DNA of 41,994 bases from positions 1 to 41,994 of the forward strand of contig NZ_FNDT01000022.1 in the NCBI RefSeq assembly GCF_900099735.1. Direction: 5' to 3'. Both the position numbers and the translations under genes were made by a program. This document shows positions 34,769 through 41,994 of the stretch, one piece after another. Numbering within the stretch: the stretch's first letter is position 1; each line of letters begins with the position of its first letter. Source of the DNA: Arthrobacter subterraneus. Lineage in GTDB: Bacteria; Actinomycetota; Actinomycetes; Actinomycetales; Micrococcaceae. The notes under the pieces are model-generated. The model was not told where the DNA came from. It did not search any database and worked only from the letters and a program-made list of their open reading frames with translations.

Positions 34769-35396
34769 TTCCCGGCTCCGCCCGCTGCTGGCACCCGCGC
34801 TCAACTCCGCCGCCCGGCGTCTCGACGTCCCGTGGATCACCCCCAACCGGCTGACCTCGCTGAACCTGCTGTTGGGCCTTTCCAGCGCCGCGCTCGCCGC
34901 CGGCCAGCTGTGGGTTCCGGCGCTGGCGGCCTGGCTGCTCTGCCGCCTCGCGGACGGCCTGGACGGCCCGCTGGCCCGGCTGCGTGCGGCGCAGACTGCT
35001 GGAACCGGAGCGGACGACGCCGGCCAGGGCGGGTTCTGGGACATCTCAGCGGACTTCATGGTGTACGGCGCCACGGTGGTGGGCGTGGCGGTCGGCGCAA
35101 CCGCAGGGTACGACGCCGGCTGGCTGCCGTTCCTGCTGGTCCTGTTTGCCTACTACATCAACGGCAGTGTGTTCCTCGCCTTTTCCTCCATCGCCGAGCG
35201 CAGCGGCAGACAACTCGACGACGGACGCTCGCTGTCCTTCCTGGGCGGCCTCGCGGAAGGTGCGGAAACCGTCGTCGTACACAGCCTGTGGCTGCTCTTC
35301 CCGGCATTCGCCGGTCACATCGCGCTGGTGTGGGCGGTGCTGGTGTCGGTGAGCGCAGGTCAGCGCGTTGTGACAGGTTTCCGTGCACTGCGCTGA
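34761..35396 (+). CDS. CDP-alcohol phosphatidyltransferase, YnjF-like
   Basis: The 211-residue membrane enzyme would transfer a phosphatidyl group from CDP-diacylglycerol to an alcohol, or use another CDP-alcohol. The active-site signature is present as DGLDGPLAR, then GGFWDISAD. All Asp residues of the D-x2-D-G-x2-A-R...G-x3-D-x3-D pattern are there. The spacer between AR and G is about 16 residues rather than the usual eight. ATG 34761 overlaps the TVP38-like gene by eight bases, so the two membrane proteins are made together. E. coli ynjF has the same family and neighbourhood. Confidence 0.87.
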   Translation: MFDSRLRPLLAPALNSAARRLDVPWITPNRLTSLNLLLGLSSAALAAGQLWVPALAAWLLCRLADGLDGPLARLRAAQTAGTGADDAGQGGFWDISADFMVYGATVVGVAVGATAGYDAGWLPFLLVLFAYYINGSVFLAFSSIAERSGRQLDDGRSLSFLGGLAEGAETVVVHSLWLLFPAFAGHIALVWAVLVSVSAGQRVVTGFRALR

Positions 35397-35428
35397 GGCG
35401 GCCGCCTTCAGTGTCGCCGCCGGCAGGG

Positions 35429-36829
35429 TCACCGGCGTCCGTTCCGCAGGCGCGCGACGGCGCTGAGCAGGCGTACGGCGGCTGCGGCCACCGGCGAGTC
35501 GAGGCCGGCCCGGGCGTGGCTGATCGCGGCATTCCACACGGCGTCGTTGTAGGTGGGGTACGGGTGGGTCACTCCGGCGAGCGCCCGCGTGCTCATCCCC
35601 TGCTGGACCGCGAGGGTGAGCTCGGCCAGTGATTCACCGGCGCGCGGGCCCACGATGGTGCCGCCCAGGATCCGTCCCCTTGTGCCGATGACCAGTTGTG
35701 CGAAGCCTGCCGTCCGGCCCTCCGTGATGGCGCGGTCGGTGTCGTCCAGGTTCACGGTTGAGAGGCTCAGCCCGGGGGCGGAGGCGTCGGTGATTCCGAC
35801 TGCCGCCACCTCCGGTGAGGTGAACGTGACGCGCGGGATCACACTGCTGACCGACCGGTGCAGGCCGAGGATGGCATTGGACGCCGCGGTGCTCGCATGG
35901 ACGCCGGCGAGGTGGGTGAATTTCGGGTTCTGCGTCACGTCCCCGGCAGCCCAGATGCGTTTGTTGGACGTCCGCATGGCCTGGTCCACGAGGATCTGAC
36001 CCGCGTCGTCGAGCTCCACGCCTGCCGTGTCCAGGCCGAGGCCGTCCGTTCGCGGGGTCCTTCCGGCGGCAACCAGGAGAACGTCGGCGTCGAACCGGTT
36101 GCCCTTGGACGTGAGGACCGTGGAGCTTCCGTCGTTGGTGCTCTCCACCGTGCGGGCGGATTCGTTTTCGGCGACCGTGACGCCGTCGGCCGTGAGGGCG
36201 TTCCGGACCAGGGCGGCAGCCTCCCGGGTTTCCTTGCCCAGGATGCCTGTCCGGGCCAGGATGGTGACCCGCGTACCGAGCCGGGCGAATGCCTGGCCGA
36301 GTTCGCAGGCGATCGGCCCGCCGCCGATGATGACCATCCGCCGGGGCAGTTCCGTCAGGTCCCACACGGTGTCGGAGGTGACCATGCGGGCGTGCGCGAG
36401 TCCCGGAACGGGCGGCACGGTGGGGTGGCTTCCGGTGGCGATGAGTGCATTCCGGAAGCGGATCCGCCGGCCGTTGACTTCGGCCTCGCCGTCGGCCGTC
36501 AGCCGTGCGGTGCCGCTGCGGACCTCGACGCCGGCGGCTTCCAGTGACTCGGGGGAATCGGCGGGTTCGATGGCCCGGATCGCTGCAGTGATCCGGTCAC
36601 GCACCCGGCCGAAGTAGGGTTGCCCGCCGGTGATACCGCGCTCCTCCGCTGCGTCCTTCGCCGCGGCCAGGAGGGTTTTGGAGGGTACGCAGCCGGTCCA
36701 CAGACAGTCACCGCCGGTGCGCTCGTTCTCCACCAGTACGGTCCGGGCACCCAGCCGGGCGGCAGTTTTAGACCCGACGATCCCCGCCGTTCCGCCGCCG
36801 ACAACGAGGAGGTCAACCAGCTTGTCCAT
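35429..36829 (-). CDS. Mercuric-reductase-like pyridine nucleotide-disulfide oxidoreductase
   Basis: The 466-residue flavoprotein has an N-terminal FAD site (LLVVGGGTAGIVGS) and the redox disulphide C42-C47 (GGDCLWTGCVPSKTLL). An NAD(P) site (MVIIGGGPIACELGQAFARLG), a second FAD motif (RIWAAGDVT) and the C-terminal dimer domain (THPYPTYNDAVW) follow. The C-terminal cysteine pair and the NmerA domain of true MerA are absent, so mercury reduction is not supported. It is convergent with the CDP-alcohol phosphatidyltransferase gene. TVP38-like proteins and such flavoproteins often occur together. ATG 36829 was chosen; 13 more codons upstream lack homology. Confidence 0.88.
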   Translation of the reverse strand: MDKLVDLLVVGGGTAGIVGSKTAARLGARTVLVENERTGGDCLWTGCVPSKTLLAAAKDAAEERGITGGQPYFGRVRDRITAAIRAIEPADSPESLEAAGVEVRSGTARLTADGEAEVNGRRIRFRNALIATGSHPTVPPVPGLAHARMVTSDTVWDLTELPRRMVIIGGGPIACELGQAFARLGTRVTILARTGILGKETREAAALVRNALTADGVTVAENESARTVESTNDGSSTVLTSKGNRFDADVLLVAAGRTPRTDGLGLDTAGVELDDAGQILVDQAMRTSNKRIWAAGDVTQNPKFTHLAGVHASTAASNAILGLHRSVSSVIPRVTFTSPEVAAVGITDASAPGLSLSTVNLDDTDRAITEGRTAGFAQLVIGTRGRILGGTIVGPRAGESLAELTLAVQQGMSTRALAGVTHPYPTYNDAVWNAAISHARAGLDSPVAAAAVRLLSAVARLRNGRR

Positions 36830-36880
36830 GTATTCAGCTCTTTCCTGGGAAGGTAGGCGGTGGTGCACCCAGACTACGGT

Positions 36881-36896
36881 GACGGGAATCCCCGTC
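36881..36896. promoter_or_regulatory. Small inverted repeat in the divergent gap
   Basis: GACGGG (36881-36886) and CCCGTC (36891-36896) are exact inverses with a four-base spacer. They lie about 50 bases upstream of the flavoprotein start, within the 174-base gap to the methyltransferase. It may be an operator; support is weak. Confidence 0.3.
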
Positions 36897-37003
36897 GGGG
36901 TCTGTAATCCAGGACACCGAAGGCGGGATGGAGGTGCCCTAGGGTTGTCCGGCGTGCGCCCTAAGCTGGAATCACCCTTTTATGCAATGGAAGAGGCCCC
37001 GGT

Positions 37004-37681
37004 ATCGAGAAGTACACAACATTCGCACCGCTGTACGACCTCCTGTCGGCGGAGTTTCCGGTGTACCGTGCCGGACGCCGTCGCGGCGTGGACCTGCTCC
37101 GGCTCCAGCCCGGCGACCAGGTGGTTGATCTCGGCTGCGGCACCGGACTCAACTTTGCGCTGTTGCAGTCGAAGGTGTCCGTCGGCGGCCTGATCGTGGG
37201 AATCGACCGGAGCGCCGCGATGCTTCGCCAGGCACGGCGGCGGGCGGAACGCCGCGGCTGGAAGAACGTTGTCCTCATCCAGGCCGATGCCACCACACTG
37301 TCCCCGGCTGACGTCGGTGCCCGGGTGGCCGCCGCGGGCGGGCGTGAGCTGTCCGACTCCGCTCTGGCCACCTACGCGCTGTCGCTCATGCCGGAGTGGG
37401 AACGTGCCTGGACGAACATGCGGAACCTCACGAAGCCGGCCGGGCGTTTGTGCGTTGTCGATATGCGGCGGCCCACGGGCCCCTACGCCCTGCTGACGCC
37501 GCTGGCGGTGGCGGCGTGCCGGCTGGGCGGGGCGGACATTGACGCCCATCCCTGGACCGCCGTGGACCGGGACTGCCTCGGAGTGGAGGCCTCTTCCACG
37601 CGCGGCGGTCACCTGCAGGTCCGCGCGGGCACGGCTCCCGCCCTGCGGCGCGTACCGGGGTCAGAACATCCGGCTCGGTAG
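37004..37681 (+). CDS. Class I SAM-dependent methyltransferase
   Basis: The 225-residue enzyme has motif I VVDLGCGTGLNFALL, then VGIDRSAAMLRQARRRAERRGW, QADATTL and a hydrophobic strand GRLCVVDMRR. The family usually starts with a helix like EKYTTFAPLYDLLSAEFPVYRAGR, which is encoded here. However, the frame has no ATG, GTG or TTG between the upstream TAA (36961 region) and GTG 37061, which lies inside that helix. GGAAGAGG (36989-36996) is followed seven bases later by ATC at 37004, so ATC may be the start. Otherwise the gene starts at GTG 37061 (206 residues) or has lost a base. The methyl acceptor is unknown. Confidence 0.75.
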   Translation: MEKYTTFAPLYDLLSAEFPVYRAGRRRGVDLLRLQPGDQVVDLGCGTGLNFALLQSKVSVGGLIVGIDRSAAMLRQARRRAERRGWKNVVLIQADATTLSPADVGARVAAAGGRELSDSALATYALSLMPEWERAWTNMRNLTKPAGRLCVVDMRRPTGPYALLTPLAVAACRLGGADIDAHPWTAVDRDCLGVEASSTRGGHLQVRAGTAPALRRVPGSEHPAR

Positions 37682-37691
37682 AATCCGGAGA

Positions 37692-38567
37692 ATGAGCTCA
37701 GACCCCGCCGGCACTTCTTCGCCAACCAGCACTACTGCACCGACAAGCCGCGCCGTTTTCCTTGACGTGGACGGTACCTACGCGGACTACGGGGTGGTTC
37801 CCGAGGGCCATGTCCGTGCGGTGCAGGCCGCCCGGGAGGCCGGGCACAAGATCCTGCTCTGCACCGGACGGCCGGTGTCAATGCTGAGCGCCCATATCCG
37901 CGCTGCCGGATTCGACGGCCTGGTGGCCAGCGCCGGGGCGTACGTCGAGGTGGACGGTGAGGTGCTGCTGGACCGCCGGTTTCCACCGGACCTCGCGGAC
38001 CGGACCGTCGCTGCGCTCGACACGAACGGTGCCGTGTACATCCTTGAATCGCAGGAGTCCCTGCACGTGCCCGCAGCGGCGGTGGAACGCCTTCAGGAGA
38101 TCATCGAGGAACACTTCCAGCAGGGTCCGGACGGCCGAGCGGCCGGGGCGTCAGCCATCCTGGACACAGTTGAGTTGATGACGGACGGCGTCCCTGTGCC
38201 GTTCGCCAAGGTCTCCGTGTTCGATGCGCCCATCCCGGTCAAAGCCATCGCGGACGGAATCGGGCCGGCTGTCGCCGTCGTCGACAATTCCATCGCTGAC
38301 GAGGGCCGGCACAGCGGCGAGCTGTTCCAGCACGGGATCAGCAAGGCCGACGGCGTGGCTATCGCCCTGGAACGCTTGGGGATCCGCCGGGAAGACTCCA
38401 TCGGCGTCGGGGACGGCCAGAACGATCTCGAGATGCTCGCGTACGTCGGCCTGGGAATCGCCATCGAAGGGTCCTCGCCCGAGCTGATGGCGGTGGCACA
38501 GCAAACGGCCGCTCCGCCCAGCCAGGAGGGCCTGGTCTCGGCGTTTGCGGAGCTTGGGCTGTCGTAG
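37692..38567 (+). CDS. HAD-family hydrolase (Cof-like phosphatase)
   Basis: The 291-residue phosphatase has HAD motif I FLDVDGTYADYG, motif II LLCTGRPVSML, and motifs III/IV SKADGVAIALERLG and IGVGDGQNDLEMLAYVG. A C2-type cap domain occupies about residues 95-210. Members usually dephosphorylate sugar phosphates or flavin mononucleotide; the substrate is not readable. A serine/threonine-rich tail of about 20 residues precedes the fold. The start ATG 37692 is ten bases after the methyltransferase stop, with GGAG upstream, so cotranscription is likely. Confidence 0.9.
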   Translation: MSSDPAGTSSPTSTTAPTSRAVFLDVDGTYADYGVVPEGHVRAVQAAREAGHKILLCTGRPVSMLSAHIRAAGFDGLVASAGAYVEVDGEVLLDRRFPPDLADRTVAALDTNGAVYILESQESLHVPAAAVERLQEIIEEHFQQGPDGRAAGASAILDTVELMTDGVPVPFAKVSVFDAPIPVKAIADGIGPAVAVVDNSIADEGRHSGELFQHGISKADGVAIALERLGIRREDSIGVGDGQNDLEMLAYVGLGIAIEGSSPELMAVAQQTAAPPSQEGLVSAFAELGLS

Positions 38568-38624
38568 ACGCACTCCCGGTTTCCCGGCTGCGTGCCGGTT
38601 CCCCCGGCTTCTGAGCCCTATTCC

Positions 38625-38645
38625 GCGTGTCGGATGGCGACACGC
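38625..38645. terminator. Hairpin between convergent genes
   Basis: GCGTGTCG (38625-38632) pairs perfectly with CGACACGC (38638-38645), with a five-base loop. It lies between the convergent HAD and SDR genes and could terminate both. No T-run is present. Confidence 0.45.
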
Positions 38646-38702
38646 CGTCCGGACAGGGGTGCACGCTCCAGAACCTGGGGGATCCGGCCCGCGCGGAGCC
38701 GT

Positions 38703-39458
38703 CTAGAACTGGATGCCGCGGGTCAGGCCGCCGTCCACGAGGATGTTCGCGCCGGTGGTCCGGCTGGACTTCGGGCTGGCGACAAAGACCACCGTGTCAG
38801 CGATCTCCTGCGGCGTACCCATCCGGTGCGTGGGATTCAGGCCCATCGCCATGCTGAACAGCTCAGGGTTTCCCTGCTCGATCTGCTCCCACACACCGCC
38901 GCGGTGGTAGGTGTTGCCCGGTGAAACGGTGTTGGCCCGGATGCCCTGCTCAGCGAGCTGGAAGGCCAGCCCGGCCATGTAGGCGATGATCGCCGACTTC
39001 ACCGTGCCGTACGGACCGGAAGCGAAGTCCACTTCCCGCCCCGAGACGCTCGAGATCGCGGTGATCGAGGGCGCCGTGCTGTGCTCGAGGTGCGGCAGCG
39101 CCGCCTTCACCAGGCGCACCGACCCCATCAGGTCCACGTTCAGGGATGCTTCCCAGTTCTCCTCCGTATCCGGAATCGCGAGTGCGCTGACGTTGCTGAC
39201 CACCATGTCGATGCCGCCGAACCGCGTCGCTGTATCACTCACCCAACGGGCCACGGCTCCGCCGTCACCGACGTCGACTTGCGTGCCAACCACAGTGTCC
39301 CGGCCCACCGCTTGCTGGGCTGAAGCGACGTCGTCGGCGTTTCTGGCGCAGAAGGCGACGTTGGCGCCCTCGGCAGCGAAGGTCTCCACGATCGCACGTC
39401 CAATGCCCTTAGTGCCTCCGGTGACGATGGCGGTCAGTCCGTTGAGCTGCAGATCCAT
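38703..39458 (-). CDS. SDR-family NAD(P)-dependent oxidoreductase
   Basis: The 251-residue Rossmann enzyme has the cofactor motif TGGTKGIGRA, the catalytic Ser in ISSVSG and Tyr/Lys in YGTVKSA. The ending FVASPKSSRTTGANILVDGGLTRGIQF is typical. The usual NNAG motif is SNVS here. The substrate is unknown. It lies 20 bases downstream of the acetamidase/formamidase gene in the same direction and probably belongs to the same operon, ending at the hairpin near 38640. Confidence 0.88.
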   Translation of the reverse strand: MDLQLNGLTAIVTGGTKGIGRAIVETFAAEGANVAFCARNADDVASAQQAVGRDTVVGTQVDVGDGGAVARWVSDTATRFGGIDMVVSNVSALAIPDTEENWEASLNVDLMGSVRLVKAALPHLEHSTAPSITAISSVSGREVDFASGPYGTVKSAIIAYMAGLAFQLAEQGIRANTVSPGNTYHRGGVWEQIEQGNPELFSMAMGLNPTHRMGTPQEIADTVVFVASPKSSRTTGANILVDGGLTRGIQF

Positions 39459-39478
39459 GGTGGATCCTTTCTGGTTGC

Positions 39479-40477
39479 CTAGATTCCGGCGCTGCGGTCC
39501 CGCAGGTCGGTGTGGACGCCGTCGTATGCGCTGGCGGAGGGAAAGAGCGATTTGGCGGCCTTCACCACGACGCTGTAGTTCGCGTCCACCGCGTTGGCGA
39601 TCGGAGCCTGCGCCGTCTGGGTGAGCAGTTGGTAGGCGTCCATGGCGTGGAGACCGAAGAGCTCACCGAACCAGCGGACCATTTCCAGCTGGCCGATCCG
39701 CCAGGAGTCCTCCATCGGGCGGGATGACCCCACCGCCATCCAGTGCGTGTCCGTCTCAATACGCGGCCAGGCCGGGGCGCCGCCCTTGACCAGCTCCACG
39801 ATGATGGTCGAGTCCATTGCGCCCTCGACGGCGGTGCCGCACGCTTCGCCCTCGCCTTGTCGGTAGTGCCCGTCGCCGATCGAGAAGAGCGCGCCGTCCA
39901 CGTTGACGCCGAGGTAGATGGTGGAGCCGGCCTTGACCTCGGGCGAGTCCATGTTGCCTCCGAACCGCTCGGGGACGAGGGAGGAACGCACTTCACCGCC
40001 GGGCGGTGCCACGCCGACGGTGCCGAGCATGGGCTCGACCGGCAGTTCGAGCCGGAAATCACCGAAGCGGGATTCGAAACCGACGGTGTTGCGTGCGGAG
40101 TCGAGATGGTAGATCCAGGTGGTGTCGGGCAGCGGGTCCTGCAGGAGTGCGGTGCGGTCGGTGCTGGTCAGGCCGCCGAAGAACGGGATGGTGGCGGAGG
40201 CTCCCCAGCTGCGGGCCGGTGTCAGGTCAACGATGTGGAGGACGAGTGTGTCCCCCGGTTCGGCGCCCTCGACGTAGAAGGGTCCGGTCTGCGGGTTCAC
40301 GAAGCGCAAGTCCACCTTCTCACTGGAGAGGTCCTCGACGGACGTGAGCGCGTGGTTGAAGGCATCCTCGGACCAGAGTTTAAGGACCGTTCCGGGCTTG
40401 ATGGTCATCGCCGGCTTCGCACCGCCGAATGTGTAAACGAGCTGATCACGTGACGGCCGGTACTCGATGATTTCCAT
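39479..40477 (-). CDS. Acetamidase/formamidase family protein
   Basis: The 332-residue amidohydrolase of the FmdA/AmdA family releases ammonia from short amides. Family landmarks are DAFNHAL, NPQTGPFYVEGAEPGDTLVLHI, GGNMDSPEVKAGSTIYLGVNVDGALFSIGDGHYRQGEGE and GAMDSTIIVEL. It is about 85 residues shorter than the formamidase encoded upstream, as usual for the acetamidase-like branch. The start is ATG 40477. The SDR gene follows 20 bases later. Confidence 0.9.
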   Translation of the reverse strand: MEIIEYRPSRDQLVYTFGGAKPAMTIKPGTVLKLWSEDAFNHALTSVEDLSSEKVDLRFVNPQTGPFYVEGAEPGDTLVLHIVDLTPARSWGASATIPFFGGLTSTDRTALLQDPLPDTTWIYHLDSARNTVGFESRFGDFRLELPVEPMLGTVGVAPPGGEVRSSLVPERFGGNMDSPEVKAGSTIYLGVNVDGALFSIGDGHYRQGEGEACGTAVEGAMDSTIIVELVKGGAPAWPRIETDTHWMAVGSSRPMEDSWRIGQLEMVRWFGELFGLHAMDAYQLLTQTAQAPIANAVDANYSVVVKAAKSLFPSASAYDGVHTDLRDRSAGI

Positions 40478-40542
40478 TACTGGATGCTATGCCGTGGCCC
40501 TCAGCCGAACAAGAGTCCGACGGTACTCTTCAACTTTCAAGA

Positions 40543-40572
40543 CCGGTGCCAGGAATTTGAACCTGGCACCGG
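40543..40572 (-). terminator. Hairpin after the formamidase gene
   Basis: CCGGTGCCAGG (40543-40553) and CCTGGCACCGG (40562-40572) pair perfectly over 11 bases with an eight-base loop. It starts 14 bases after the formamidase stop and lies 66 bases before the acetamidase start. It may partly separate expression of the two genes. The loop region resembles a tRNA T-arm, but no tRNA is present. Confidence 0.5.
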
Positions 40573-40586
40573 AACTGAAGAATCGA

Positions 40587-41843
40587 CTACTTATTGTTCG
40601 ACTTCGGCGCACCCATACCGGGATTGACCTTGTGTGGGCCGGCAGTGGAAGGACGAACATCAAACTCAAAGATCGCTGTGGGGATGTAAACCGTCGAGCA
40701 CGAGTTCGGGATGTCCACCACGCCGGACAACCTGCCCTCAATCGGCGCCGACCCCAGCAACAGGTATGCTTGCTCCGGGCTATAGCCGAACTTCGTCAGG
40801 TAGTCGATCGCGTGCAGACATGCGCGCTGGTAAGACAGATGCGAGTCAAGGTAATGCTGCTTCCCGTCGAGGGTTACGGATGTTCCGGAGAATGCGATCC
40901 ACTCGCTGTAGCGGGGATCCACGATGCCCGGCATGAAAATTGCATTCTCGCTGACGCCGTAGGTTTCCATGCCACCCTTGATGACATCGACCCTGAGGTC
41001 AATGAAGCCGCCCATCTCGATCGCACCGCAGAAGGTGATCTCTCCGTCGCCTTGCGAGAAGTGGAGGTCTCCCAGGGAAAGGTTGGCGCCGTCCACGAAC
41101 ACCGGGTAAAAAATCCGGGTCCCCTTGGACAGGTTCTTGATGTCCTGGTTGCCGCCGTTCTCGCGGGGTGGCGCCGTGCGTGCAGCCTCCGAAGCTACCC
41201 GGTCGAATTCCGACGCCGGCAGGCTTCCGAGCACTGCGTGCTCCGCTTCCGGGGGGAGGGCCAACGGGGGCACCCGGTTCGGGTCCGTAGCGATGAGGTC
41301 CCCTTCCCGCTTGTTCCACCTGGCGAGCAGCTCGGCGGAAGGAGCCGTACCCATCAGGCCTGGGTGGATGAGCCCGACATAGGACACTTCGGGAACATGC
41401 CGCGACGTTGCGACCTGCCCGGTGAAGTCCCAGATCGCCTTGTATGCGTCAGGGAACTGATCGGTGAGGAAACCTCCGCCATTGTTGCGCGAGAAGATGC
41501 CGGTGTAACCCCATCCTTGCCCGGCCAGAGGGCCTGAATCTTCCTGCGGGATCGGCCCGACGTCGAGGATATCGACGACGAGCAGGTCACCCGGCTTCGC
41601 CCCCTCGATCCCGAAAGGTCCGCTGAGCTTATGGACGGTGAGCAGTGGAGCGTTCAAGATGTCCTCTGCGGAGTCGTCGTTGACGATAGCGCCGTCAAAC
41701 CACTCACGGCAGTGGACCCGGAAGGAGTCTCCAGGCTTCACCACGGCCACCGGCGGGATTTCCGGATGCCATCTGTTGTGGCCGATCTTTTCCTGGTCTT
41801 CAAACTTCTTCGTTGAATCTAGTGGAAATATGACGTCAGGCAT
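40587..41843 (-). CDS. fmdA: Formamidase
   Basis: The 418-residue enzyme hydrolyses formamide to formate and ammonia. It has the full-length FmdA architecture: KIGHNRWHPEIPPVAVVKPGDSFRV, DWFDGAI-like REWFDGAIVNDDSAEDI, PFGIEGAKPGDLLVVDILDVGPIP, GIFSRNNGGGFLTDQFPDAYKAIWDF, HPGLMGTAPS, ENGGNQDIKNLSKGTRIFYPVFV and LSLGDLHFSQGDGEITFCGAIEMGGF. Length is normal. It is the first recognised gene of the amide cluster. The start is ATG 41843 with AGGAG upstream; the remaining 151 bases hold its promoter region and an edge palindrome. Confidence 0.94.
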   Translation of the reverse strand: MPDVIFPLDSTKKFEDQEKIGHNRWHPEIPPVAVVKPGDSFRVHCREWFDGAIVNDDSAEDILNAPLLTVHKLSGPFGIEGAKPGDLLVVDILDVGPIPQEDSGPLAGQGWGYTGIFSRNNGGGFLTDQFPDAYKAIWDFTGQVATSRHVPEVSYVGLIHPGLMGTAPSAELLARWNKREGDLIATDPNRVPPLALPPEAEHAVLGSLPASEFDRVASEAARTAPPRENGGNQDIKNLSKGTRIFYPVFVDGANLSLGDLHFSQGDGEITFCGAIEMGGFIDLRVDVIKGGMETYGVSENAIFMPGIVDPRYSEWIAFSGTSVTLDGKQHYLDSHLSYQRACLHAIDYLTKFGYSPEQAYLLLGSAPIEGRLSGVVDIPNSCSTVYIPTAIFEFDVRPSTAGPHKVNPGMGAPKSNNK

Positions 41844-41961
41844 TGCATCTCCTATAAATGTCGCCGGACACCACAGATCAGGGTCGCGGCAGTTTCTTGC
41901 CTGACTTGGCTCACGGATCCCGGTCTTCTGGGGGCGCGCGGCTGTGACCTGCGGTGATGTC

Positions 41962-41994
41962 TGCCCTTAGTGCGTTTTTCACGCACTAAGGGCA
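41962..41994. repeat. Perfect 14-bp palindrome at the window edge
   Basis: TGCCCTTAGTGCGT (41962-41975) and ACGCACTAAGGGCA (41981-41994) are exact inverses with a TTTTC loop. The stem may extend past the window. It could be a terminator of the next gene to the right or an operator of the formamidase gene. Confidence 0.6.

Noticed and set aside
35429..36829. Mercuric reductase and a mercury-resistance operon
   Set aside because: The C-terminal cysteine pair and NmerA domain are missing and there is no merR, merT or merP nearby; only the general flavoprotein disulphide reductase call is supported.
40543..40572. tRNA-like T-arm (GGTTCAAATTCC on the minus strand) suggesting a tRNA or attachment site
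   Set aside because: The stem is 11 bp with an eight-base loop, no acceptor, D or anticodon arms are present, and no CCA end follows. It is better read as an intergenic hairpin.

Overview
The window looks like a chromosomal segment of a high-G+C actinobacterium. A Micrococcaceae member (Arthrobacter-like) is the best guess, from the strong third-position G/C bias, the frequent GTG/TTG starts, the many ATGA/GTGA overlaps and the protein families present. This is inference from sequence character; no rRNA or tRNA was found that would settle taxonomy.

Layout. 1-2612 is an IS21-family element (istA-istB) that has landed in the toxin gene of an AbiE-type toxin-antitoxin pair, leaving the antitoxin (abiEi) and a frameshifted stump of abiEii. 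3535-7459 is an ABC importer operon (lipoprotein SBP, ATPase, fused double permease) of the ferric-iron/phosphonate type. 7689-10771 holds a CYTH-CHAD protein, a small membrane protein and a DUF72 protein, followed by a 25-codon remnant that matches the end of a gene 6.6 kb away. 10921-11552 is a VapBC pair. 11613-16065 is a beta-glucoside PTS operon (bglF-bglA-licT type) with promoter, RAT antiterminator and overlapping terminator all visible. 16242-18576 carries a GAF protein and two unrecognised proteins.

18647-22629 is a rearranged area: a deleted, frameshifted copy of a Tat-exported metallophosphoesterase gene is cut off by a YefM-YoeB module. A pRiA4b-ORF3-like protein follows, and then the intact phosphoesterase. 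The intact gene is tightly followed by an SQD1-type UDP-sulfoquinovose synthase and an SqdX-type glycosyltransferase, so the strain probably makes a sulfoquinovosyl lipid. 25102-27924 holds small metabolic genes: VOC, surE, an N-terminally short PfkB kinase, a TfoX-domain protein and a PspC protein.

28055-37681 is the most interesting part. A carboxymuconolactone-decarboxylase-like protein, a Crp/Fnr regulator and a small membrane protein lie next to an ABC importer resembling YnjBCD. Divergent from that importer are a TVP38/DedA-like membrane protein and a CDP-alcohol phosphatidyltransferase, then a mercuric-reductase-like flavoprotein and a methyltransferase. The combination recalls the poorly understood E. 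coli ydjXYZ-ynjABCDEF locus, split and rearranged. The window ends with a HAD phosphatase and an amide-use cluster: formamidase, acetamidase/formamidase and an SDR.

Three toxin-antitoxin systems, an IS and two partial duplications in the first 22 kb mark that half as plastic. The second half reads as ordinary chromosomal gene content.
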